5,411 bases of DNA from an uncultured Clostridia bacterium (GTDB lineage Bacteria; Bacillota_A; Clostridia; TANB77; CAG-508). The first letter of the stretch is position 1. Each line of letters begins with the position of its first letter. The notes beneath the pieces were generated by a model. It worked only from the letters and a program-made list of their open reading frames with translations. It was not told the DNA's origin and did no database searches. Shown here in pieces: positions 1-5,411 of the stretch. The position numbers and the translations under genes are program-made. The DNA is taken from the NCBI GenBank assembly GCA_947627825.1, contig CANQXO010000087.1, positions 1 through 5,411 of the forward strand. Direction: 5' to 3'.

Positions 1-354
1 TGATAATGCTAATCTTTCTGGTAAGGCTTCTGAGTAATAAAGTGTTAATGGTTTTATATTAGTGTCTCCTAATTCTTGGGTTTCACTATTGTATGAAGAT
101 CTTCCATCATAAAATAAAATAGTATATCCTTCTTTATAATAAGAATATAAAGTTGGTATTATTGTTTCAATGCCAACTATTCTATTCTCTGATACTCTTA
201 TATTCTCAGTATTATAATATTGAATTTTCGTCCTTCCTAAAACGGATGTGGCAGCTTGATTAGCTTTTGTAAAAGCTAATATTGCTACTGACAATGCGAG
301 CAAAAATACCAAAACTGCCATTGCAATCTTTAATGCATCTGAAGCATTTTCCAT
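1..354 (-). CDS. Pilin-like single-pass protein 4, partial (MENASDAL type)
   Basis: An open frame of 118 codons runs from the ATG at 354-352 to the left window edge with no stop, so the C-terminus is missing. It begins MENASDALKIAMAVLVFLLA, a variant of the shared start: Asp replaces Lys at position 6, and the IIAG of the others is KIAM. The hydrophobic helix covers about 8-28. The following domain is Tyr-rich (IQYYNTENIRVSENRIVGIE, then PTLYSYYKEGYTILFYDGRS). GIETII may correspond to the EIVTII region of gene 2. No Cys is seen in the visible part. GAGAGG at 363-368, 8 bases upstream, supports the start. As the most divergent MENAS member it may be a specialised minor subunit; the exact role is unknown. 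Confidence 0.75.
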   Translation of the reverse strand, partial: MENASDALKIAMAVLVFLLALSVAILAFTKANQAATSVLGRTKIQYYNTENIRVSENRIVGIETIIPTLYSYYKEGYTILFYDGRSSYNSETQELGDTNIKPLTLYYSEALPERLALS

Positions 355-394
355 ATTATAAACCTCTCATCATTATGATATTCATACATTAAGC

Positions 395-898
395 TTACTC
401 TACATTAGTAGGAGCTTCGCCTCCACCATAAACACAAATTATTCTTAAATAACCTGTTGAATAATAAGCTTCACTTCCATCACCACTTGCAGTAGCACTA
501 GCTGCATCATCATCTTTTGCTGCTTTATCATTTAGTACACCAATCCAATAAGTATTGCCTGACTTTACACTTGCTGAAACTTTCGCTGGTTTTGCAACTG
601 TTAAAGTCTCACCTTTTTCTGCAAAAACAACTGTTATGTTGCTTGTATCTCCATTTGTAGTACCTGTTATGTTATTACTTCTGATGGCTGACATTAAGTT
701 TTTAACCTCTGTTGATGACCTTCTATTTCCAAAATAAGCTGAAAATTGTTGATTATGGGCTTCTGCTTCTTGGCTATTTAAATTTACTCTTTGAGTTGTA
801 CTAGAAGCCATATTAAAAACTAAAACCCCCAATCCTATAATTAAAATTGAAATTAGTATTGCTCCTGCAATAATTAATGCTTTTGATGCATTTTCCAT
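395..898 (-). CDS. Pilin-like single-pass protein 3, candidate major subunit
   Basis: A 167-residue protein starting MENASKALIIAG, with a hydrophobic helix at about 7-30 and then EAHNQQFSAYFGNRRSSTEV, which resembles the corresponding stretch of genes 1 and 2. From about residue 73 onward it differs in character: rich in Thr, Ser, Ala and Gly (NITGTTNGDTSNIT; a charged low-complexity loop DDDAASATASGDG at 129-141), ending YLRIICVYGGG with a single Cys at 155. It lacks the final V-x-x-[IL]-[NY]-F-x-x-I motif. This composition is like that of exposed major pilins. The gene has the strongest ribosome binding site of the array, AAAGGAGG at 909-916, 10 bases from the ATG, which would fit the most abundant subunit. 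That role is inference. The stop is TAA, 40 bases before the next gene. Confidence 0.76.
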   Translation of the reverse strand: MENASKALIIAGAILISILIIGLGVLVFNMASSTTQRVNLNSQEAEAHNQQFSAYFGNRRSSTEVKNLMSAIRSNNITGTTNGDTSNITVVFAEKGETLTVAKPAKVSASVKSGNTYWIGVLNDKAAKDDDAASATASGDGSEAYYSTGYLRIICVYGGGEAPTNVE

Positions 899-908
899 TT
901 GTTAACTT

Positions 909-916
909 CCTCCTTT
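909..916 (-). promoter_or_regulatory. Strong ribosome binding site of pilin-like gene 3
   Basis: The minus strand reads AAAGGAGG, 10 bases before the ATG at 898. It matches the consensus better than the GAAAGG (genes 1 and 2), AAAGGA (divergent gene) and GAGAGG (last gene) sites, suggesting higher translation of this subunit. Confidence 0.7.
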
Positions 917-967
917 GATTAATTTATTAAAAATTTTGTCATAAAAGACTAAAAACTAATAACTTAT

Positions 968-1393
968 TTAAATTTCTTCGAAATATAAGTATTTTACATA
1001 TTTCGTTGTTTTATGATATTCAATTTCTGTACATTTAAATGTAGCTTGTCCATATAATCTAATAAATTCAGATACTTGATTTTCATTTATTGATTCCATT
1101 GGAAATGTTTTATCACTTTGCTTAAATTTTATTTCTATTTTGATTGAATTTTTATTATTATCTATATATTGTCCATTTGAGTCTTTTTTTACATTATTTG
1201 TTTCATTTTTATCAAATGCTTTATTTATTAATGTAGCTAGATTACTTCCATTTACTTCTTTTTCATATAAAGAAGTAAATTCAATATTATTAGTTTCAAT
1301 ATCTGATTTTTTCGATCTATATTGATAAAATCCATACCACATTGTACAACAAATTGCTAAAATTCCGATAATTATTATTGTTATTTTTTTCAT
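968..1393 (-). CDS. Divergent pilin-like single-pass protein with lysine N-terminus
   Basis: A 141-residue protein. Its N-terminus is MKK followed by a hydrophobic segment (about 4-23) containing Cys15-Cys16, then YRSKKSD. It does not start with MENAS like its neighbours and looks more like an ordinary signal anchor. The remainder is a small hydrophilic domain rich in Asn and Lys. Despite the different start, NGSNLATLINKAF (48-60) matches the EIVTIINYA region of gene 2. FKC (119-121) and VKYLYFEEI (133-141) match the F-x-C and V-x-x-[IL]-[NY]-F-x-x-I motifs of genes 1 and 2 in the same order. It is therefore most likely a shortened member of the same ectodomain family. The CC pair is preceded by IGILAI, not a convincing lipobox. 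AAAGGA at 1399-1404 lies 5 bases from the ATG. The flanking gaps, 69 bases on each side, are the longest in the operon. The function is unknown; minor subunit or accessory protein is inferred. Confidence 0.7.
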   Translation of the reverse strand: MKKITIIIIGILAICCTMWYGFYQYRSKKSDIETNNIEFTSLYEKEVNGSNLATLINKAFDKNETNNVKKDSNGQYIDNNKNSIKIEIKFKQSDKTFPMESINENQVSEFIRLYGQATFKCTEIEYHKTTKYVKYLYFEEI

Positions 1394-1462
1394 AAAATTC
1401 CTTTAAATTATACCATTAAAAAAATATATATGCAATATTTTATTATAATATTTTTTATTTAA

Positions 1463-2026
1463 TTAATATACTGTAATTATGCTACTATCTATTTTATGAA
1501 AGTTGATTTTTGTTACTAATCCAGTATCTTTTCCTATTAGTATATCTGTTTCATCATCATCATTTTCTACATGTATTCCTCCACCCGGTGCCTTTGTAAC
1601 TATTTTATTACATCTAAAGTAAAATTGTTGATTCTTTTCAAGAAATTCTATAGTTTTTTTTGAAATATCCTTATATTCTTCATCTTCATCTATATATTCT
1701 GAACTTCCAAAAAAGTCTTTTCCATTTATAAGTACAGTAGTATAATATTCTGATTCAGTCCTATTATTATAATCAATTTGCCTTGCATCATTTGCTTGTT
1801 TTGCATAATTTATAATTGTAACAATTTCTTGAGCTGTAATATCACTTCTATGACTAAAAGAATAGAAACGATTATTAAACTCAGCTGCTTGTGCTTCAAC
1901 CATTTTAGTATGCATATTGTTTGAGAAACTACCAAACGCTGTAAATATCAACACCATCATTGTAATAACTAATAGCGCAATTAATACTTCACCAGCAATA
2001 ATTAAAGCTTTTGATGCATTTTCCAT
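1463..2026 (-). CDS. Pilin-like single-pass protein 2 (MENASKAL family)
   Basis: A 187-residue paralogue of the preceding gene. Its first 12 residues are identical (MENASKALIIAG), and its first 26 coding bases match as well. A hydrophobic helix spans about 7-31. Then come AEFNNRFYSF (49-57), ITAQEIVTIINYA (63-75), an acidic stretch YIDEDEEYKD (111-120), FYFRC (135-139, the only Cys), a Gly-rich turn APGGG, a second acidic run NDDDETD (155-161) and VTKINFHKI (171-179). The two acidic clusters could bind a divalent metal, as some pseudopilins do, but no recognised site can be aligned by eye. The ribosome binding site GAAAGG (2035-2040) is 8 bases from the ATG, in the same sequence context as in pilin-like gene 1. 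The gene lies 36 bases after gene 1. It is likely an extracytoplasmic pilin or pseudopilin subunit; the precise role is not known. Confidence 0.78.
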   Translation of the reverse strand: MENASKALIIAGEVLIALLVITMMVLIFTAFGSFSNNMHTKMVEAQAAEFNNRFYSFSHRSDITAQEIVTIINYAKQANDARQIDYNNRTESEYYTTVLINGKDFFGSSEYIDEDEEYKDISKKTIEFLEKNQQFYFRCNKIVTKAPGGGIHVENDDDETDILIGKDTGLVTKINFHKIDSSIITVY

Positions 2027-2062
2027 GTATTTTTCCTTTCATTTTTATTTATAACTATAAAC

Positions 2063-2623
2063 CTAATTTGTTTTAGCTATTTGAGTAAAGTAGAGTTCAA
2101 CTACTCTTCCAGAGCCTTTTCCACTCACTTCAATTTTACCATTATTTTGCTTTACTTCACCATCATATACTACATTATCACATTGGAAGAAAGATTCCTT
2201 AAAAATCTTTTCAAAATCTTTTCCTCCTACTTGATAATATTCTTCAATAAACTTATTAAGCTCCATATAATCCTGTGTCATTTCTTTTTGTCTATCTGCT
2301 GAAACTTGATTGTATATAATCGAATCTTTCAAAAATTTAACATAACCTTTTACTTCCCTATAATTATCTAACATAGGGTTATATCTATAATTAGTATCCA
2401 ATATTAAATTGTTTAAGGAAATTAATTGGTAACCATATACTACTTGTTTATTGTATGATTCAAACTCTTTGTTAAATTTGGTGATTTGCTCCATTGTTTG
2501 AGCCATTTCTTCTTGCCTATTATAACTCGTAATATTATTCCATCCAATAACCAGCAAAGATACTACAAGCAATGCGATGAGCATCCCTCCTGCTATTATT
2601 AAAGCTTTTGATGCATTTTCCAT
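2063..2623 (-). CDS. Pilin-like single-pass protein 1 (MENASKAL family)
   Basis: A 186-residue protein with a short N-terminus MENASKALIIAG, a hydrophobic helix (about 8-27) and a hydrophilic, mostly helical domain (30-186), most likely outside the membrane. This is the architecture of a pilin or pseudopilin subunit. It shares with its neighbours an F-N-x-x-F-x-x-Y/F stretch (F50, N51, F54, Y57), an F-x-C motif (F146, C148; the only Cys) and a C-terminal V-x-x-[IL]-[NY]-F-x-x-I motif (174-182, VVELYFTQI). No K/R-G prepilin cleavage site or +5 Glu of classical type IV pilins is seen, so processing is uncertain. The start is set by GAAAGG at 2632-2637, 8 bases upstream. It follows the platform gene by 20 bases and is presumably its substrate; a minor subunit is as likely as a major one. 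Family membership is well supported, the pilin role is inferred from context. Confidence 0.78.
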   Translation of the reverse strand: MENASKALIIAGGMLIALLVVSLLVIGWNNITSYNRQEEMAQTMEQITKFNKEFESYNKQVVYGYQLISLNNLILDTNYRYNPMLDNYREVKGYVKFLKDSIIYNQVSADRQKEMTQDYMELNKFIEEYYQVGGKDFEKIFKESFFQCDNVVYDGEVKQNNGKIEVSGKGSGRVVELYFTQIAKTN

Positions 2624-2643
2624 TCTTCTTTCCTTTCATTTTA

Positions 2644-4716
2644 CTATGAAGACATTGATGATAATGAATCAAATGATGATGACATACTGGTCATTCCTAT
2701 TAGTACAAGTGGAACAATTAAGTATCCAACAAATACTGCTACCATTGGTGTAAATCCAATTGCTTTTCCTATCATACCTTTTCTGCTGATTAATCTTTCG
2801 TTTGATTCCTTTCTCTTGTCCCTATAGTAATCTCTATCTGAATCTAATTCATCAAATGCTTCTATAATTGGTACCTTTTCAACGGCTGTTTGTAAATTTT
2901 CTATAATTCTAATAAATTGTTCATAGGTAACATCTTCTTTCATTTCTTCTAATGCTTCCCATGCACCACTTTCATAGTTATTTAAGCATTTATTGATTGG
3001 CTCTTTAAATATATCCGCATATCTTCCTAGCCATTCTAATATCATTTCAACATCAACTCTTTCAAGTCTCATAAGCATCATGATAATAGTTTGGAATTGC
3101 ATTACTTCATCTTCCATTTCCATTTGTCTCATTCTAACTTGGAACCTTAATAGTAGAATTGGAGAAGCATATCCAATTAAAGAAATTGCCATTGCCATCA
3201 ATACTTCAAACCATTGTAGATACTCTTTATTTACTTTTTCTAATTTTTCTAATATTTTTTCAGAATTTGACTCTATATCTTCATCTGATGCATCTCTATA
3301 TTCTTTAGATTTTCTCATTACTCTTTGAACATCCGCAATAGTTGCTCCCCTGTTGCCTCTTAGTTGGTCTAATATTGCATTATGTTTTCTTGTTGTTTCC
3401 ATAGCCATTTCAGTTTGTCTTTCGTTCATTTCACCAATCAAATTATAGTCTGATGTTGGCTGTGTGTATATATAATCAATTTCTATCATATGTAATGCTA
3501 CAAAAAATATTAAAGCAACAACGAAAGATGCTGCTGATATTACCAGCCTATTTACATACAGCCATTCTATTCTAGTTTTTGATGCTGCATCTTTTAATAA
3601 TTTCTTTATTTTTCTTTCATCTTTTGTATTAGGTTTTGGCATAAATAGTTTTACAAATTTCTTTATTAAAGGCTTTTGATAAAGTTTTTCTTGCCATGGA
3701 TTTTGTTCATCTTGTATTGACTTTACAGCTCCATTATCTTTCAATTTTCTGATTAATATGTAGCATATAAATGTTGCTACCATTATTAAAACTTGAACAA
3801 TTAATCCTTGTTTTCCTAAATAAAAGTTTTTGGTAAATGAGAAGTTTGATATAGCCCAACTTTTTAGTGGTTCCAATAATAACATTGGAACAATTGAAAT
3901 TACTGATAAACTTTGAAATGTATAATTTAATTTATCCCTTTTTAATATTTCAATTTGCATTTCTTGTGTAATATTTTCTAAGTTCTTTAAATATAGTGAT
4001 GAGCCATCTACTTTTCTGTCACCAAATTCTTGTGTTAAATATGATATTCCGGCAAATTCTTTTATGTAGTTATTTGGTGCAATATCATAATATTTTTCTA
4101 ACTCTGACTCTGGGTCTTGTGAATTTAGAATTTCATATATTTTTTCTGCTTGTCTTGATATTTCTACATCTTCAATATCTTGTGCTGTTGCATATATTGC
4201 TTCACCTACCATGTTAGTTTCATGATAAGAATGCCTTATTGCTGCAAAAAAATTAATCTGTTGAGTAAGTAAGTTATTGTCTAATTTATCAACCATTCCA
4301 TCTGTAAAGGAATCTACTATAAATAATTCAAATATTAAAATAATTGACATTAATAGTAAGTTTTTATTAGTTATTACTATAACAACTATAGTTAATGGTA
4401 TAATTATTAGTAAAGCTTTAAAAACAATTTTAGCTGAATCATTTCTTGTTTTAAATTCATCGTCTATGTTGTTTATTTCTAGTCTTCTTCTAATCTTTAA
4501 TAAATATCTTTTTAAGAAAGGAGTCTTTAGAAATCTTATATAAAGTTTTTGGTAAAAGACTTCCATTGAAAAACCTTTTTCTGATGTATCTTTTCTAAGT
4601 TTTTCAATTCTCATTACATCTGCATTTCTCATTTTTGCTTTTAGTCTTAGGAATAGTATAACTATAACTAAGAACATAACTCCAACTATTCCTATAAGTA
4701 CCAATAACAAATTCAT
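2644..4716 (-). CDS. Fused TadB-TadC-like inner-membrane platform protein (two T2SF halves)
   Basis: A 690-residue membrane protein, about twice the usual length of a TadB or TadC (roughly 300 residues each). Hydrophobic segments lie near residues 2-23, 99-115, 118-137, 266-285, 304-323, 389-411, 503-524 and 653-675. The first T2SF/GspF-like cytoplasmic region is about 148-262 (TQQINFFAAIRHSYHETNMV followed by GEAIYATAQDI), followed by membrane segments. The second is about 536-650 (DEVMQFQTIIMMLMRLERVD; IENLQTAVEKVPIIEAFDEL) and leads into GFTPMVAVFVGYLIVPLVL. Platform proteins of this family bind the assembly ATPase and move pilin subunits out of the membrane. The second half has a long charged stretch (412-502) between two membrane segments that are adjacent in the first half. 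The C-terminus is a Ser/Met-rich tail. The start has a strong ribosome binding site, and the gene sits between ATPase and pilin-like genes, as expected for a Tad locus. The stop is TAG, 20 bases before the next start. The fold and role are well supported; calling the halves TadB and TadC follows gene order and is inference. Confidence 0.88.
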   Translation of the reverse strand: MNLLLVLIGIVGVMFLVIVILFLRLKAKMRNADVMRIEKLRKDTSEKGFSMEVFYQKLYIRFLKTPFLKRYLLKIRRRLEINNIDDEFKTRNDSAKIVFKALLIIIPLTIVVIVITNKNLLLMSIILIFELFIVDSFTDGMVDKLDNNLLTQQINFFAAIRHSYHETNMVGEAIYATAQDIEDVEISRQAEKIYEILNSQDPESELEKYYDIAPNNYIKEFAGISYLTQEFGDRKVDGSSLYLKNLENITQEMQIEILKRDKLNYTFQSLSVISIVPMLLLEPLKSWAISNFSFTKNFYLGKQGLIVQVLIMVATFICYILIRKLKDNGAVKSIQDEQNPWQEKLYQKPLIKKFVKLFMPKPNTKDERKIKKLLKDAASKTRIEWLYVNRLVISAASFVVALIFFVALHMIEIDYIYTQPTSDYNLIGEMNERQTEMAMETTRKHNAILDQLRGNRGATIADVQRVMRKSKEYRDASDEDIESNSEKILEKLEKVNKEYLQWFEVLMAMAISLIGYASPILLLRFQVRMRQMEMEDEVMQFQTIIMMLMRLERVDVEMILEWLGRYADIFKEPINKCLNNYESGAWEALEEMKEDVTYEQFIRIIENLQTAVEKVPIIEAFDELDSDRDYYRDKRKESNERLISRKGMIGKAIGFTPMVAVFVGYLIVPLVLIGMTSMSSSFDSLSSMSS

Positions 4717-4727
4717 TGTTTAAAGAC

Positions 4728-4738
4728 TCACCTCCTTT
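4728..4738 (-). promoter_or_regulatory. Ribosome binding site of the platform gene
   Basis: The minus strand reads AAAGGAGGTGA, a near-perfect complement to the 3' end of 16S rRNA. It begins at the last base of the ATPase stop codon and lies 11 bases before the ATG at 4716. This fixes the start of the platform protein and suggests coupled expression with the ATPase gene. Confidence 0.8.
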
Positions 4739-5410
4739 TATTTTATAACTTCTCCTATTTCGCTGAATTTTACTCCCCATTTTCTATTTACGAAATCACT
4801 AAATGCTGCCGAGTCTGTTTCATCCATATTTATGTACATTTCTTGTAAATTCTTGTCCGAAATTTTATTTGTTATAACATATGCACCATCTTGATATTCA
4901 AGAATATTTACATATTTAAATAATTCTTTATTAGTTTCTTTTGTATAATATTTTGTTGTATTATCAACAAATTTTTCAAATTTTCCTTCTATTGTGTTTT
5001 CTTTTCTATGATCAAATGTATAGTCATTTACATCTTCTACTGGTATACATTCTGTTATTCTTTCTACATATCTTCTTCCTTTGAAGTCTTTTACTAGGTG
5101 AATATCAAAGTTAAGAACTTGTACAACTTGTTCTTCTGCTACAATTTCGTTTGTGAAAACTCCTGATCTTAACATTGAGTTTCTTAATGCAGTAACTAAG
5201 TTAGGGAATGTTTTAGCATGGTGTGTAAATAATGTAAACTTAGATGCAACTTGGGCTGCTTGTATCATCCAAGATGCTACGGGGTCTGTTGCAACCTCTC
5301 CGGATTATGTTTACAGAACCGTCAGTCTTTTTCTGAACATCAAGACCTTGTTGTCCTGAAATTGTATCTGTTTCTCTAAATGATAATATGTTTCTAGTTG
5401 GGTATATTTT
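4738..5410 (-). CDS. cpaF: CpaF/TadA-like secretion ATPase, C-terminal part, frameshifted
   Basis: This is the C-terminal part of a type II/IV secretion (PilT/GspE superfamily) ATPase that would power subunit assembly at the cytoplasmic face of the membrane. The 5' end lies beyond the window. Bases 5410-5303 encode 36 residues ending GSVNII, and bases 5301-4738 encode 187 residues beginning GEVATDPVASWMIQ. One surplus C at 5302/5303 separates the frames; without it the join reads IIGEV, the expected Walker B-type segment. About 17 residues further on, FTLFTHHAKTFPNLVTALRN sits where CpaF proteins carry their TxHANS/TGHANS histidine motif. The C-terminal domain, with GRRYVERITECIP, resembles the usual CpaF strand ending RVTEITE. 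The ATG at 5268 is only an internal Met codon with no ribosome binding site, so it should not be taken as the start. The gene ends in TAA 21 bases before the platform gene. ATPase family assignment is firm; assignment to the CpaF branch follows mainly from the neighbour. As written the gene is broken; a sequencing error or a real mutation are both possible. Confidence 0.85.
5302..5303 (-). other. Single-base frameshift in the ATPase gene
   Basis: The minus strand reads ATA ATC C GGA GAG GTT. Removing one of the two C residues joins the upstream frame (GSVNII) to the downstream frame (GEVATDP) without loss or gain of a codon. Without correction, the upstream frame runs on through CGG AGA GGT and 19 further sense codons in all before a TAA at 5242-5240. 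The upstream extension of the downstream frame meets TAA codons at 5313-5311 and 5307-5305. The lesion is therefore localised to a few bases. Confidence 0.85.
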
Positions 5411-5411
5411 T

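Noticed and set aside
899..967. The 69-base gap before pilin-like gene 3 as a regulatory leader or small RNA.
   Set aside because: Apart from the ribosome binding site I see no stable hairpin, no paired -35/-10 boxes and no riboswitch-like conserved elements.
1407..1415. TGGTATAAT, an extended -10 promoter look-alike before the 141-residue gene on the minus strand, with TTGCAT 17 bases upstream.
   Set aside because: Transcription would start at about 1400, inside the AAAGGA ribosome binding site. Such matches are also common by chance in DNA this AT-rich.
1418..1441. AAAATAT / ATATTTT inverted repeat followed by T residues on the minus strand, a possible terminator between pilin-like gene 2 and the divergent gene.
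   Set aside because: The stem has seven A-T pairs and no G-C pair, so it should be too weak; the downstream genes appear to belong to the same operon.
2993..3328. 111-codon plus-strand open frame, and similar plus-strand frames at 555-737, 1140-1325, 2081-2302, 3996-4217 and 4277-4543.
   Set aside because: All are antisense shadows of well-supported minus-strand genes, with composition typical of reversed coding sequence.
4738..5268. Treating the ATG at 5268 as the start of a separate 176-residue protein.
   Set aside because: The Met lies inside the ATPase fold just after Walker B, lacks a ribosome binding site, and similarity continues upstream to 5301 and, after the frameshift, to the window edge.
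5153..5359. 68-codon open frame on the plus strand across the ATPase region.
   Set aside because: It lies opposite the ATPase coding sequence, which has clear family motifs, and has no similarity I recognise and no ribosome binding site.

Overview
The window is AT-rich throughout. It uses strong AAAGGAGG-type ribosome binding sites and the standard genetic code (TGG for Trp; visible stops are TAA and TAG). This suggests a low-GC Firmicute, most likely an uncultured gut-type Clostridia lineage; that placement is inference. All genes lie on the minus strand, head to tail, with gaps of only 20 to 69 bases, and no convincing internal promoter or terminator is visible. The layout is that of one operon read from high to low coordinates, cut at both window ends. 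No secretin, prepilin peptidase or TadZ/CpaE-type gene is inside the window.

Region by region, in the direction of transcription: (1) 5410-4738 is the C-terminal part of a CpaF/TadA-like secretion ATPase. It carries a single-base frameshift exactly at the Walker B segment (5302/5303). (2) 4716-2644 is a 690-residue membrane platform protein with two T2SF (GspF-like) halves, i.e. a TadB-TadC fusion in one chain. (3) 2623-1 is an array of five small, single-membrane-segment proteins. Four begin with almost the same sequence, MENAS(K/D)AL, followed by a hydrophobic helix; the fifth (1393-968) has a different N-terminus but the same C-terminal sequence signature as two of its neighbours. The last gene runs off the left end.

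Taken together this is a Tad/type IV pilus-like assembly machine: an ATPase, an inner-membrane platform, and a set of candidate pilin or pseudopilin subunits extracted from the membrane and assembled by them. The most notable points are the Walker B frameshift, the fused platform with a roughly 90-residue loop inside one membrane-segment pair, and the multigene subunit family. That family lacks a classical prepilin leader and the +5 glutamate. One divergent member can be recognised only by its F-x-C and V-x-x-[IL]-[NY]-F-x-x-I motifs.
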